Position numbers and translations under genes: made by a program
From: Methylobacter sp. BlB1
GTDB taxonomy: Bacteria > Pseudomonadota > Gammaproteobacteria > Methylococcales > Methylomonadaceae
Reading direction: 5' to 3'
NCBI RefSeq assembly: GCF_015476545.1
Contig: NZ_JADMKV010000008.1
Span: 1-64,000, forward strand
DNA length: 64,000 nt
The notes under the pieces: generated by a model
The model's input: the letters and a program-made list of their open reading frames with translations, nothing else
Told to the model about the DNA's origin: nothing
Database searches by the model: none
In this document: one piece after another, positions 1-9,775 of the stretch
How the letters are laid out: each line of letters starts with the position of its first letter
How positions within the stretch are numbered: position 1 is the stretch's first letter

Positions 1-290
1 ATCCATGCAGTCGAAAGAAAAGGAACCAAAAGAAAGGCCGCCCGGTTGCCGCTTGGCTCACTCGGCACATCCATGTACCTCGCCCTTCGGGTGCAAAGCA
101 TGCAAATCGGCTATCCTGCCGATTTGTCCTGCGCTCCTCGCTTTCGACGAGGGTTGCCAGAAGGGCCATCCTTGGCCCTCTGGCAACGCGCTGCATCCAT
201 GCAACGCCCCTGCGGGCTGTTCTCGCCGAAAGCTGCGGTACTCGGCGCGGCAAACGGGAAAGGGTGCCTATCGTAACATCAGAAAGCAGG
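1..290. repeat. Hairpin-rich, probably repetitive non-coding tail downstream of rarA
   Basis: This stretch beyond the rarA stop shows no credible gene. It contains the octamer CATCCATG or its core three times (near 3, 69 and 192) and a strong hairpin at 154-186, whose arms TTGCCAGA/TCTGGCAA continue into GGGCCA/TGGCCC with one bulged base. Short open frames cross it, but their cysteine- and proline-rich translations look like those of non-coding repeat DNA. It is probably a dispersed intergenic element or a terminator-containing region; the family is not known to me. Confidence 0.35.
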
Positions 291-1595
291 TTACTTTACG
301 CGCTTATCCAACTCTTTCAAATGCCTGAGCTTTTCCTTGATTTTAATCTCCAGCCCCCTGTCGACCGGTTGGTAATACTGAGTCCCTGCCAGCTCATCGG
401 GAAAGTAGTTTTCGCCGGCCGCATAGGCTTCCGGTTCATCATGCGCGTAACGGTATTCCTTGCCGTAATCGAGCGACTTCATCAATTTGGTCGGCGCGTT
501 GCGCAGATGCACCGGCACGCTCAGGCTGCCGCTTTGTTTGGCGTCACGCATGGCCGCGTTATAGGCCATGTAAACGGCATTGCTCTTAGGCGCGCAGGCC
601 AGATAAACGACGGCCTGAGCCAATGCCAGCTCGCCTTCGGGGCTGCCTAGCCGCTCCTGCGTTTCCCAGGCATTGACGGCTATCTGCAAGGCCCGAGGGT
701 CGGCATTGCCGATATCTTCCGAAGCCATTCTAACGATGCGCCTGGCCAGATAGGTCAAGTCGCAGCCGGCGTCGATCATGCGGCAGAGCCAATAAAGCGA
801 GGCATCGGGTGAACTTCCGCGCACCGACTTGTGCAAGGCTGAAATCTGATTGTAAAACTCCTCGCCCTGATTATCGAACCGCCGTACGCCGCCGGTCAGC
901 ACTTCCTTGGCCGTTTTTTCATCAATTACGCGACTGCCATTGGCTGCGGCAAGCTCCACGGCGATTTCGAGCAGATTCAACAACCTTCTGGCATCGCCAT
1001 CGGCCGCTTCGGCAAATTGCCGTTTAACGTCCTCTGCCATTTCGACATTCAGGCTGCCCAATCCCCGCTCCGTGTCGGTTAATGCCTTGTTCAACACGCC
1101 CAGCAGGTCTTCGGGCGTCAATGCGTTGAGTACATAAACGCGAGCCCGCGACAATAACGCATTGTTGAGCGCGAAAGACGGATTTTCAGTCGTCGCGCCG
1201 ACGAAATAGACGGTGCCGTCTTCCACATGCGGCAGGAAAGCGTCCTGTTGCGATTTATTGAAGCGGTGCACTTCATCGACGAATAAAATAGTCCGCCGAT
1301 GCTGTTGCTGCTGAATTCTTTGCGCTTCGCCAACGGCCGCGCGGATTTCCTTGACGCCGGCCAAGACCGCGGAAATAGGCATAAATTCGGCATCGGAATG
1401 ATGGGCGATAAGCCGAGCCAGCGTTGTTTTGCCTGTGCCAGGCGGCCCCCAGAAAATCATCGAATGCAGCTTGCCTGAAGCGATGGCTTCATACAAGGGC
1501 TTGCCAGGCTTCAAAACATGCTGCTGGCCGACATAGTCTTCTAACGACCTTGGCCGCATCCTGTCGGCCAAGGGTTTGGTCAAGTCTTCAAACAT
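291..1595 (-). CDS. rarA: Replication-associated recombination protein A, AAA+ ATPase (RarA/MgsA)
   Basis: This is a AAA+ ATPase of the RarA/MgsA/WRNIP1 family that acts at stalled replication forks, related to clamp-loader subunits. At 434 residues it has the normal family length. Walker A GPPGTGKT is at residues 50-57 and Walker B ILFVDE at 103-108, followed by [13 protein letters not shown], which is diagnostic of RarA. The C-terminal MgsA tetramerisation region begins around the [19 protein letters not shown] segment. It is the last gene of mrcB-lolA-rarA, 57 bp after lolA. No clear Shine-Dalgarno precedes the ATG, so it may be translated by coupling or from a weak site. The lolA-rarA linkage is common in gammaproteobacteria. 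Confidence 0.97.
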   Translation of the reverse strand: MFEDLTKPLADRMRPRSLEDYVGQQHVLKPGKPLYEAIASGKLHSMIFWGPPGTGKTTLARLIAHHSDAEFMPISAVLAGVKEIRAAVGEAQRIQQQQHRRTILFVDEVHRFNKSQQDAFLPHVEDGTVYFVGATTENPSFALNNALLSRARVYVLNALTPEDLLGVLNKALTDTERGLGSLNVEMAEDVKRQFAEAADGDARRLLNLLEIAVELAAANGSRVIDEKTAKEVLTGGVRRFDNQGEEFYNQISALHKSVRGSSPDASLYWLCRMIDAGCDLTYLARRIVRMASEDIGNADPRALQIAVNAWETQERLGSPEGELALAQAVVYLACAPKSNAVYMAYNAAMRDAKQSGSLSVPVHLRNAPTKLMKSLDYGKEYRYAHDEPEAYAAGENYFPDELAGTQYYQPVDRGLEIKIKEKLRHLKELDKRVK

Positions 1596-1652
1596 ATAAA
1601 GGCGGAGAAAGATGAAGGGCTCAAGCTGCCTGTCATGCGCCGGTCTTCCTGA

Positions 1653-2282
1653 TTATTCGGAGAAGACATCGGCGCCTTTAGGCGCATTGAATTGAAACAG
1701 ATCCGGCTTGACTTCACGATTGGTCACCACATTGGAAAAATAAATGCGCGTCAGCTGGCCAAAATTGTCGCTTAATTCCATGCCGCCCAGTGTGCCGCCA
1801 CTCAGGCCGATCAGCACATATTTAAAACCGCTTTCCTCGTGTTTGGGCAGCAATTTTACCCAGAGCAGGCCTTCGTCTTCGCCCTGTTTCTCCATCGTAA
1901 AGTTATCCTCCAGGGATACCTCGCCGCTTAACAGTAGAGCCGGCGTGGAGCCCACCGACTCATCGAGTTTTTTAACCGTGACCTGTTCCAGGTCCGGATC
2001 ATAAAACCAGACTTTTCCGGCATTGGATATAATTTGCTGCTGAATGGGCTTTTTATAATCCCAGCGAAACTTGCCGGGCCGCTGCAGATAAAACTCTCCG
2101 AAACTGGTTTGTACCGGATCGCCGGCTTCATTGATCAGCACCTGTTTAAAATCGGCCGTCAATGTCCTTGTGGCGCTCAGAAATGCTTTCAGTTCCCGGA
2201 CCGGTCTGTCTTCCGCATAGCCGGCACCGCTAATAAAGACCAATACCAGCAAGATCAGACGAAAATAATTAATTTTATTCAT
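1653..2282 (-). CDS. lolA: Outer-membrane lipoprotein carrier protein LolA
   Basis: LolA is the periplasmic chaperone that takes lipoproteins released by LolCDE and delivers them to LolB at the outer membrane. The 209-residue product starts with a typical signal peptide (residues 1 to about 23, hydrophobic core LILLVLVFISGAGYA). The mature part contains the family hallmarks LTADFKQ, GEFYLQRPGKFRWDY and a WFYDPDLEQVTVK strand, all part of the half-barrel fold. It lies 12 bp downstream of mrcB, so the two are almost certainly co-transcribed. More often lolA follows ftsK; here a peptidoglycan synthase takes that place. Confidence 0.96.
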   Translation of the reverse strand: MNKINYFRLILLVLVFISGAGYAEDRPVRELKAFLSATRTLTADFKQVLINEAGDPVQTSFGEFYLQRPGKFRWDYKKPIQQQIISNAGKVWFYDPDLEQVTVKKLDESVGSTPALLLSGEVSLEDNFTMEKQGEDEGLLWVKLLPKHEESGFKYVLIGLSGGTLGGMELSDNFGQLTRIYFSNVVTNREVKPDLFQFNAPKGADVFSE

Positions 2283-2294
2283 AAATGCCCTAAC

Positions 2295-4631
2295 TTATTG
2301 CGGAAAAAGATTGTTGAAAAAGGTGTTAACCCCATCGGCCGGCGCGGTTTCCGCACAGGCCGCATACTCAATCGGAGCAGAACCGGCAATGTAAGGATAT
2401 TCCCGCGCGCCCTCGCAGGTTTCATTCGCCAGCAAACCGCTATAAGGATCAACCCAGGCCATTTTGATATTGTCCGGCGGAACCAAATTCACCGGCTGCG
2501 TCGAAATCTGCCGCATCAGCGATATCCAGACTTGCAGGGCACCGGTCGAACCGGTCAGGCCGATAGGTTTATTATCGTCGCGGCCCACCCAGACCACCGA
2601 TAAATAATCACCGGTGTAGCCGGCAAACCAGCTGTCTTTCGAATCATTGGTCGTGCCAGTCTTGCCGACCAGGCCATAATCATACGGGAACACCGAATAG
2701 GCGGCGCGCCCCGTACCTTCACGCATGACTTCCTGCAACATTGTGTTGACGATATAAGTGGCGGCAGGATCGACTGCCTGCCTGACCGTAAACGGATAAC
2801 TTTGCAGGCGTTCGCCATTGGCCGCGACTACGGCCCTGATGCCCCGCAACGGCGTTGAAAAACCGTCGCCGGCCAGCGTCTGGTACATCTGAGTGACTTC
2901 CATCGGCGTCAATTCCGCAGCCCCCAGCAAAAACGAAGGAAACAGATCGACAGGCCGCGTCACGCCCATATTTCTTAAAGTCTTGACTGTTCTGGCAATC
3001 CCGACATCCATACCGATGCGCACCGTTGCCAAATTGTAGGAATGCGCCAGAGCAGTATGCAATCCGACGTTGCCGTGCTCCCTGTGATCGTAGTTTTTCG
3101 GCTCCCAGATCTTGTCGCCGCTTTTGATATGGATGGCCGTGTCGCTGATCGGCGTCGTGATTGTATATTTGTCCGGATACTCCAGCGCCGTCAAATAAAC
3201 GACCGGCTTGATCAAAGAACCGATCGGCCGGACCGCATCCAGTGCGCGGTTAAATCCAGCCGCCGAGTTTTCCCGCCCGCCGGTCAGCGCGGCAATTTCG
3301 CCGCTATCCCTGCGGGTCACGACGACCGCCGTTTCAAGATCATTGGCTTTGGGCAGTTTCTCCAGCTGGTCCAATTTAGTGGCGACGGATTTCTCCAGCG
3401 CGTCCTGAACCACGGTATCCAGCGTCGTAAAAATAGCCAGACCTTCGGATGTTAAATCTTCCTCGCGGTATTCCTGTCTCAACTGCCGTTTAACCAGGTC
3501 AAGAAAGGCTGGATAGCGGTTTGCCGAGCGATGCGTCCGATCAACCACATTCAGCGGCTTTGCCTTCGCCGCAGCCGCCTGCTCAGGCGTAATGTAAGCT
3601 TCCGCCGCCATCTCATCCAGAACCAGATTGCGCCGTTGCAGAGCGCGTTCAGGATAACGCCGCGGATCATAATAAGAAGGCCCGCGAACCAGGGCGACCA
3701 GCGAAGCCACCTGTTCCAACGGCAGGTCTTTTAAATTGCTGCCAAAATAAAATTCACTGGCCAGCGCGAAGCCATGCACGGCGCTGCCGCCGTCCTGGCC
3801 GAGAAAAACCTCGTTCAAATAAGCCTCAAGAATCGCATTCTTGCTGAAGCGGGCTTCCAGTATCAGCGACATGAAAACTTCATTGACTTTACGCCACAGG
3901 CTGCGTTCAGACGTCAGGTAAAAATTCTTGACCAACTGCTGAGTGATGGTACTGCCGCCCTGCACGATGCCGCCGGCGCGGACATTAGCCCACATGGCGC
4001 GGGCGATGCCTTTCAGTGAAATGCCGAAATGGTCGTAGAAGTCCCGATCTTCAGTCGCCAGCAGGCCTTTGATAAGAGCCTCGGGCGCATCCTGCCATTT
4101 GATCAGGATACGGTCTTCCTTGATGGTGGGATAAAAACTGCCGATCTGCACCGGATCCATGCGCACGATGGCCACTTCTTTCGATTGAGCCAGATCGATG
4201 ATATTGGCTATGCCGGAATCGGTAAAGCCCACACGCAAAAGGCTGGATGACTGCTGCTGATCCCAGAAGGTAAAACTGCGGGTCTTCAGGCTGACATACG
4301 GTCCCTGTCTGAAATACGTGCCTTCCGATGATAACCGGGCATCCTTGCGATAATGCAGCGTCTGTAATAAATCTTCAAATTTTGCCGCGGAAACGCCATA
4401 GCCGGCATAGAGCTCAACCGGGCTGGCGTAGACACGGGCGGGGATGGCCCAGCGGTTCCCTTCAAACTGCTTGCGTACGTTGTAATCCAGATATCCCAGA
4501 TAGCTCAGCAGAACAAACGTGAATCCGGCAATAAAGGCCCAGATCGACTTTCTAAACCAATGAGAAGCCGGCCTGTTCACCTTTTTTTTCTGGACATATC
4601 GAACCCCGCGCTTTTTCGTTTTTTCTACCAT
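2295..4631 (-). CDS. mrcB: Penicillin-binding protein 1B, bifunctional transglycosylase/transpeptidase
   Basis: This class A PBP polymerises glycan strands from lipid II and cross-links them in the periplasm. The 778-residue protein has a basic cytoplasmic N-terminus, one membrane segment (about 29-50) and a UB2H-like region (about 65-155) that distinguishes PBP1B and normally binds the LpoB activator. The glycosyltransferase domain has catalytic Glu194 in ATEDRDFYDH and the QGGSTITQQ motif. The transpeptidase domain has SLIK (nucleophile Ser472, Lys475), SYN (531-533) and KTG (657-659). All catalytic motifs are intact. The ATG is preceded by AAGAGG at suitable spacing. It is the first gene of the mrcB-lolA-rarA transcription unit. 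Confidence 0.96.
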   Translation of the reverse strand: MVEKTKKRGVRYVQKKKVNRPASHWFRKSIWAFIAGFTFVLLSYLGYLDYNVRKQFEGNRWAIPARVYASPVELYAGYGVSAAKFEDLLQTLHYRKDARLSSEGTYFRQGPYVSLKTRSFTFWDQQQSSSLLRVGFTDSGIANIIDLAQSKEVAIVRMDPVQIGSFYPTIKEDRILIKWQDAPEALIKGLLATEDRDFYDHFGISLKGIARAMWANVRAGGIVQGGSTITQQLVKNFYLTSERSLWRKVNEVFMSLILEARFSKNAILEAYLNEVFLGQDGGSAVHGFALASEFYFGSNLKDLPLEQVASLVALVRGPSYYDPRRYPERALQRRNLVLDEMAAEAYITPEQAAAAKAKPLNVVDRTHRSANRYPAFLDLVKRQLRQEYREEDLTSEGLAIFTTLDTVVQDALEKSVATKLDQLEKLPKANDLETAVVVTRRDSGEIAALTGGRENSAAGFNRALDAVRPIGSLIKPVVYLTALEYPDKYTITTPISDTAIHIKSGDKIWEPKNYDHREHGNVGLHTALAHSYNLATVRIGMDVGIARTVKTLRNMGVTRPVDLFPSFLLGAAELTPMEVTQMYQTLAGDGFSTPLRGIRAVVAANGERLQSYPFTVRQAVDPAATYIVNTMLQEVMREGTGRAAYSVFPYDYGLVGKTGTTNDSKDSWFAGYTGDYLSVVWVGRDDNKPIGLTGSTGALQVWISLMRQISTQPVNLVPPDNIKMAWVDPYSGLLANETCEGAREYPYIAGSAPIEYAACAETAPADGVNTFFNNLFPQ

Positions 4632-4789
4632 AGCCTCTTACAATATTCATTTTCATAATTATCATCCTGACAGCATTTCTTATTATACATAAATAGGATT
4701 GCCTGAATCAGCAACCCTCAATCTATCTGTATAAAATGAACGATAAATGAATAATACAGGCTGGCTTTTAAAAAACGATTAAATCAGGC

Positions 4790-6601
4790 TCAGCTGGCAC
4801 AGCGGGACTTAGTCAAACCGTGCCTTCGAAAAGCGCTTCGGGACGAGAGCTGCTCGTTGGGCTTGCCGAAAATGTGGCCTTGACCGTAATTGATCCCGAT
4901 TTCCTTCAGAATTTTGATCGTTCGGGGGCATTCGACATACTCGGCAATGGTTTTCTTGCCCAGCTTTCTGGCTATCTGCTGCATTGAGCGGACCAGTATC
5001 TGGTCGGTTTCATCATTGACCAGATTCTGTATAAATTGGCCGTCGATTTTCACATACTCAACGGGGAATATTTTCAGATAATTGAACGAGCAAAAGCCGG
5101 CGCCGAAATCATCCAGGGCAATCTGGCAGCCCAATGCACGGATCTGATTGATCATGGACAGGGTCTGTTCAAAATTGCCCACTGCCGCCGTCTCAGTGAT
5201 TTCGAAGGTGAGGCGGTCGCCGCCGACCCAGGACGTATCCAGTTTCTGCTGAATGAAGGCGGCGATCGAATCATCCTGAAAGGCCATGCAGGACAGGTTG
5301 ATCGCCAGCTTTACATGCGACAATTCCTGTGGCAGCGAAGCCAAAAAGTCTATGGCTTTATCGACCACCCAGGCATCGATGCTGTAGATAAGCCCCATCC
5401 TTTCCGCAACCGGGATGAACTCGCCCGGGTCAATCACATGTTCGTCGCTGCCTCTCATTCTGATCAAGACCTCATAGTGGGAGATTTCGCCGTCGGATAA
5501 ACCCACCACTGGCTGAAAAACAAGAAAGAATCTGTCATTCAACAGCGCATCCCGGATTAAGGACATCCAGTGGATATCACGCTGCCTTTCCTTGAAAGCC
5601 TGATCGTCTTCGCAATACAGCCATACTCTGTTGCGGCCTTTGTTTTTGGCTATCGAGCAGGCCTGATGCGCTCTGGATATCAGCTCTCCGGGATACTTGA
5701 CAATTTTGGAAGATTTTAAAGAAGCGATGCCGATAGAGGCCGTGATATGGTAACAGGCATTGTCTATGGTAAAGCGAAATTCATCCAGTCTTTTACAAAT
5801 ACGCTCCGCAATAACCATCGCATTATCGAGGGTCGAATTTTCCAGATACAGACATAACTCGTCCGATCCGACCCGGGCGAACAGGCCTTTTGCCTGAATC
5901 GCCTTTTTAATAACGGCCACTACTTCAACCAGCAATCCGTCAGCGGCCGCAAACCCTTCCAAATCATTGATCAATCCGAATCTGTCCAGATCGATAAACA
6001 ATAACACGCCATTTTGCCGGGATTTGGCATGTTCATGCAGCTCCAGATAAAGATGCTGCTCAAGATTGCGCCGGTTCAGCAAGCCGGTCAGATCATCATG
6101 GATAACCAGATATTCTAATTTCGCATTAAGCAATTTGCGTGCAGCCAACTGGGAAATCAGTTCTTCTTTCTGCTTATAGCGCAGAAAACGCTCGTCCTTC
6201 AAGACTAAAAGAAACTCAACCAGCATGAGCAATTCGGTAGCAAGGTACGGACGAACCAGCTCATAAAACTGGCATTTGCCTCCTAATGCCAGAGTCTTGT
6301 TCTTCGGCGGCTCATCAACAAGCACAATGAAGGGCAGGAAAATCCCTTCATCCTCATGCGGCAAGACTTGGCACAATTCCTCAATCTGACAGCGGGGCAA
6401 TTTCTCATCAATGATAACCGCCCCCAATAGCTCTGGTTCATGTTGATAGGCGCGCAGTATTTCATGGATCTGATCGCCATCGGCGGCAACAGCCACGTTA
6501 TTGAATCCCCGCGCTTGCAGAAATTCTATCATTTCAATTCTTGAGGCAGGATCTGCATCAGCAACAATAATTTTTCTTTGTTTTTGTAAACTGCTCAACA
6601 T
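4790..6601 (-). CDS. Receiver-like/degenerate GGDEF/EAL protein, probable c-di-GMP phosphodiesterase
   Basis: This is a three-part signalling protein of 603 residues. Residues 10-130 resemble a receiver domain, with Asp65 in IIDEKLP as candidate phosphoacceptor; the acidic pocket at residues 15-17 is partly kept. Residues about 160-330 form a GGDEF domain whose signature is GSDEL (245-249), with no RxxD inhibitory site, so cyclase activity is doubtful. Residues 345-590 form an EAL domain with EVL at 377-379, Asn435 in INLS, Glu467-Glu470, the DDFGAG loop (497-502), Lys518 in KIDGQF, Glu554 and QGHIFGKP; these catalytic positions look complete. I infer that it hydrolyses c-di-GMP. It is cytoplasmic and monocistronic, with AGGT spaced before the ATG. 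Confidence 0.9.
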   Translation of the reverse strand: MLSSLQKQRKIIVADADPASRIEMIEFLQARGFNNVAVAADGDQIHEILRAYQHEPELLGAVIIDEKLPRCQIEELCQVLPHEDEGIFLPFIVLVDEPPKNKTLALGGKCQFYELVRPYLATELLMLVEFLLVLKDERFLRYKQKEELISQLAARKLLNAKLEYLVIHDDLTGLLNRRNLEQHLYLELHEHAKSRQNGVLLFIDLDRFGLINDLEGFAAADGLLVEVVAVIKKAIQAKGLFARVGSDELCLYLENSTLDNAMVIAERICKRLDEFRFTIDNACYHITASIGIASLKSSKIVKYPGELISRAHQACSIAKNKGRNRVWLYCEDDQAFKERQRDIHWMSLIRDALLNDRFFLVFQPVVGLSDGEISHYEVLIRMRGSDEHVIDPGEFIPVAERMGLIYSIDAWVVDKAIDFLASLPQELSHVKLAINLSCMAFQDDSIAAFIQQKLDTSWVGGDRLTFEITETAAVGNFEQTLSMINQIRALGCQIALDDFGAGFCSFNYLKIFPVEYVKIDGQFIQNLVNDETDQILVRSMQQIARKLGKKTIAEYVECPRTIKILKEIGINYGQGHIFGKPNEQLSSRSAFRRHGLTKSRCAS

Positions 6602-6878
6602 CTTTGACCTGCCTTAACACGGCGTTAACTTTTCTGATATTTAAAAACATTCCATACACTGCCTGACAAAGTCAAGGCGGATTGAAATAATTGAAAAGCT
6701 TAACTATCGTTAATCTAACACTTGAAAAATCAATAACATTTTTCAGTATAAATAAGAAACCTTAAATTCCCATGATTTTTCTCAGTTACAACCTTATAAC
6801 TGGTATGCCCACGTTGACTGACGATGCCCACTATGCAAATCTGTTCAGCTTTGATCTTTATCAAACAGGGTTGGCCGG
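6602..6878. other. AT-rich intergenic region between two minus-strand genes
   Basis: This is the upstream region of the GGDEF/EAL gene. It is AT-rich, with no open frame of interest, no tRNA-like fold and no convincing terminator. It presumably holds the promoter of the downstream signalling gene, but I could not assign -35/-10 boxes with confidence. Confidence 0.4.
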
Positions 6879-7871
6879 TTATATTTCGAGCACAACCTTT
6901 CCGGTCATGTGCCCTTCCCCTAATAGCTTATGCGCATCGGCTGCTTGATCGAGTTTCAATACATGGCTGACGCGCGTCTTTAGATCCCCGCGGTCAATCA
7001 GTTCGGCGCATTGCTTTAAAATCTCCACATGCTTTTCGCGCGCAGCATCAAGCTCTCTCAGCATGGGCGTCAACATCAATTCAAAACCGATCTTCAAATT
7101 GCGCATGCGGGCCTCCGCCAGGCTGATCAGGCCGGGGTCCAGCAACGTCACGATACTGCCGAAATGAGCCGTAGCTTCTATACTGGCTATAAAGACCTCA
7201 GGGCCGACCGTATCGAAAACCAGATCGGCGCCTTTTCCTTCGGTCAAGCTGTTGATGCGATCCTGCAGATTCTCATCCCGGTAAAAAATAACGTCATCAG
7301 CGCCCAAATCGCGCACAAAATCGGCTTTTTCCCGGGAACTGACCGTCGTAATGACACGGGCGCCTTTTTGTTTTGCCAACTGTATGGCCACATGCCCTAC
7401 GCCGCCGGCGCCGGCGTGGATCAGAACCGTTTGTCCTGGCTGCAGACCGCCTCGCTCGAACAGGGCGCCCCATGCCGTAATCAAGACCAGCGGCAGGGCC
7501 GCCGCTTCGGTAAACGAAATGGTTTTGGGTTTCAAAGCTACCCAGCGGCTGTCGATTACCGTATATTCGGCATAATTGCCCTGCTCTTTCCCCAGGCCGC
7601 CATTGCAAAACCATACCTCATCACCGATCTTATAATTTGTCACGCCATCGCCTACGGCAACGATGGTGCCGGCGCCATCGCAACCCAGCACGGCCGGCAG
7701 CGCATCCTTATAGAAGAGCCCGTTGGCCCGCACCTTGGTGTCGATGGGATTGATGCCGGCTGCCTTAAGGCGGACTTTTACCTGAGCCGGATGAGTTATT
7801 TCCGGTTCCGCTATGTCCTGTAACTGCAGAACTTCCGGACCGCCTTTTTCAGTCATTAATACTGCTTTCAT
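6879..7871 (-). CDS. Zinc-independent MDR family oxidoreductase (quinone oxidoreductase-like)
   Basis: This is a medium-chain dehydrogenase/reductase close to quinone oxidoreductases (QorA type), which use NADPH to reduce quinones or enones. The N-terminal GroES-like domain has AAGINPIDTKVR and LGCDGAGTI, and the Rossmann domain has the GAGGVGHVAIQLAKQKGA motif. The structural-zinc cysteines and the catalytic zinc ligands of alcohol dehydrogenases are missing, as expected for this branch. Two ATGs lie six bases apart. GGAG sits only 2 nt before the first but 8 nt before the second, so I chose the second (7871), giving 330 residues that start MKAVLMTEKGG. The physiological substrate cannot be told from sequence. 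It is monocistronic. Confidence 0.88.
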   Translation of the reverse strand: MKAVLMTEKGGPEVLQLQDIAEPEITHPAQVKVRLKAAGINPIDTKVRANGLFYKDALPAVLGCDGAGTIVAVGDGVTNYKIGDEVWFCNGGLGKEQGNYAEYTVIDSRWVALKPKTISFTEAAALPLVLITAWGALFERGGLQPGQTVLIHAGAGGVGHVAIQLAKQKGARVITTVSSREKADFVRDLGADDVIFYRDENLQDRINSLTEGKGADLVFDTVGPEVFIASIEATAHFGSIVTLLDPGLISLAEARMRNLKIGFELMLTPMLRELDAAREKHVEILKQCAELIDRGDLKTRVSHVLKLDQAADAHKLLGEGHMTGKVVLEI

Positions 7872-7961
7872 CGTCATAACTCCATTGCTTAATTTGAACT
7901 TTAAAAACTGTTACCGTGTGCCTGTTTCGGTTACTGACACTGATTTCTTCTAACAAGTTGC

Positions 7962-9116
7962 CTAGGATACAGTCCCATTCCTCATCCACTGGCTGCGGTA
8001 ATCCGCATAGTCATAGCGCTTTAATAAAGTGACTTTTTCTGACGATGCCTCATAGACATCAGGCAGATTGTGGCCGTTAAACCGGTTGGCCTTGATCAGG
8101 CTGTAGGCTCCAATATGTTTGAAAACCACGCGGTCGCCCATCTTCAACGGTTTATTGAACCGATATTCGCCGAATATATCGCCGGCCAGACAGGTGCAGC
8201 CCGCCAGAACGGCCACATACGCGCCTTCCGGCTCATGCTCGTGCAGTTCGGGCTGGCGCTGATATTCGAACACTTCCGGATTATGATTGATTGATGTATC
8301 AAGTACGGCAATGGCTTTGCCGTCGCTGGCAAACGTATCGATCACGGTAGCAATCAAATGCCCTGCCTGCCCAACCACGGCCTTGCCCGGCTCGATATAG
8401 ATATCGATGCCGAAATCGTTTTTCAGCCGGCGCACCAGATCAATAAAGCGGCTGTGATCTTCGATCCGGTTAAACAGATAGCCGCCGCCCAGATTCAACC
8501 ATTTCAGGTGTGTGAATCTTGCCCCCAAATGAGACTGAAGTTTTTCTATCGTTTTAATTAGCGGCGTGAAATCCGTTGCTGAAAAAACGGTATGGAAATG
8601 CAGTCCACTGATCTGGTCAAGAAAGTTCGAACGGCACAATTCATCGATATCGACGCCCAGTTTCGAAAACGGCCGGCACGGATCGAAGCGATCATCATCA
8701 AGGAAGGACAACTTGGGATTCAGCCTCAAGCCGACCGAAGATTCAGCCCTGGCCGCCTCGCCAAAGCGCTGATACTGATTTAAAGAATTGAAGCTGATGT
8801 GCGTGCACAGGCTTGCAATGTCATCGATCTCATCGGGCCTGATGCCGGGAGTCGTTAAATGTATGCTACCCTGTCCTGTCAGAATTTCATCAGCCAGCCG
8901 CGCTTCAAACAGAGAACTGACCGAGAAGCCGTCGACAAAAGGTCTTGCCAGCTCAAGCACAGAGGAAAAAGGCAGCGCCTTGATCGAATACAACACTTTG
9001 CAGCCGCACTGATTGCGTAGCGTATCCAACACTTTCAAAGTATTTACGATCTCGGCGGCATCCAGAACAAAAGCCGGCGAGGAAGCAACGCTGTTTTTTA
9101 GCGCCTGAAAATCCAT
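7962..9116 (-). CDS. nspC: Carboxynorspermidine decarboxylase
   Basis: This is a fold III (alanine racemase-like) PLP decarboxylase of 384 residues that forms norspermidine or spermidine from the carboxylated precursor in the alternative polyamine route. The PLP lysine is Lys46 in VLYSIKALPF. Other family marks are SVSSLFEARLA, the substrate-loop sequence GLRLNPKLS, HFHTVF, NLGGGYLFN and YIEPGKAVVG. It is translationally coupled to the upstream cyclo-ligase gene, with the TAA stop and ATG start overlapping by one base. The partner carboxynorspermidine synthase is usually adjacent in other genomes but is not in this window, so the pathway must be completed elsewhere. NspC is preferred over LysA on the basis of these motifs. 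Confidence 0.9.
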   Translation of the reverse strand: MDFQALKNSVASSPAFVLDAAEIVNTLKVLDTLRNQCGCKVLYSIKALPFSSVLELARPFVDGFSVSSLFEARLADEILTGQGSIHLTTPGIRPDEIDDIASLCTHISFNSLNQYQRFGEAARAESSVGLRLNPKLSFLDDDRFDPCRPFSKLGVDIDELCRSNFLDQISGLHFHTVFSATDFTPLIKTIEKLQSHLGARFTHLKWLNLGGGYLFNRIEDHSRFIDLVRRLKNDFGIDIYIEPGKAVVGQAGHLIATVIDTFASDGKAIAVLDTSINHNPEVFEYQRQPELHEHEPEGAYVAVLAGCTCLAGDIFGEYRFNKPLKMGDRVVFKHIGAYSLIKANRFNGHNLPDVYEASSEKVTLLKRYDYADYRSQWMRNGTVS

Positions 9117-9724
9117 TAGCCTGCAAGCGGCCGGCCAGGGCCTGCATAAATCGCTTTTTCCGTCATCACAAAATCCATGGCCACATCATGAGATGCCATG
9201 GCGATCCGATCCAGTAATTGGGATTCATAGCACACGCCGATCAACACGGCATCGGCCCTGACGCACCGCAATAAACGGTCATAGTAGCCGGCGCCGTTGC
9301 CAAGGCGCCCGCCGCGCCGGTCAAAAGCCACGCCCGGCACGACAATGCAGTCGAGCTGTTCCGGTGCGATTTCCTTGCCGGCCTCGCCCCAGCGTTGCTT
9401 GGGCGGTTCCAGAATTCCCCACATGCCGGGCGCTAATTCGGCAAAGTCTTCCAGCCACCATAGGCCTAATTTGTTACGGCCTTGCTCATCTTTGGTACAG
9501 TAGGGAATGATGATACGTTTGTCGGTCGAAATTTCGTGCCTCAGAGTCGGCTCGGTTCTGACTTCCGAGCGGCAGTGGATGTACCACATCACGGTTCTGG
9601 CTTGCTGATAGGCCGGATGCGCTGTGATTTGATTGCAAATGACCCGGCTGGCCGCCTCTTTATCCGCTTGTGCGTTGCGGGCATCGTAAGCTTTGCGGCG
9701 TTGCTGGGCTTTCAGATCGATCAT
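9116..9724 (-). CDS. 5-formyltetrahydrofolate cyclo-ligase
   Basis: This enzyme (MTHFS; fau/ygfA in E. coli) uses ATP to convert 5-formyl-THF to 5,10-methenyl-THF, salvaging a dead-end folate. The 202-residue protein shows the core nucleotide/folate-binding segment DCIVVPGVAFDRRGGRLGNG followed by AGYYDR, plus IPYCTKDEQ and the GILEPP turn; all are characteristic of the family. It overlaps nspC by one base, forming a two-gene unit. For an organism with a heavy C1 flux its presence is unremarkable. No strong Shine-Dalgarno is visible before the ATG. Confidence 0.94.
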   Translation of the reverse strand: MIDLKAQQRRKAYDARNAQADKEAASRVICNQITAHPAYQQARTVMWYIHCRSEVRTEPTLRHEISTDKRIIIPYCTKDEQGRNKLGLWWLEDFAELAPGMWGILEPPKQRWGEAGKEIAPEQLDCIVVPGVAFDRRGGRLGNGAGYYDRLLRCVRADAVLIGVCYESQLLDRIAMASHDVAMDFVMTEKAIYAGPGRPLAG

Positions 9725-9775
9725 CGTATTAGACTGACAGGGACGACCATCAGGCCGCCCCGCATTAATGAGAGT

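Noticed and set aside
7029-7823. 264-codon frame antisense to the MDR oxidoreductase
   Set aside because: It lies wholly inside a clear gene on the other strand, with no independent support.
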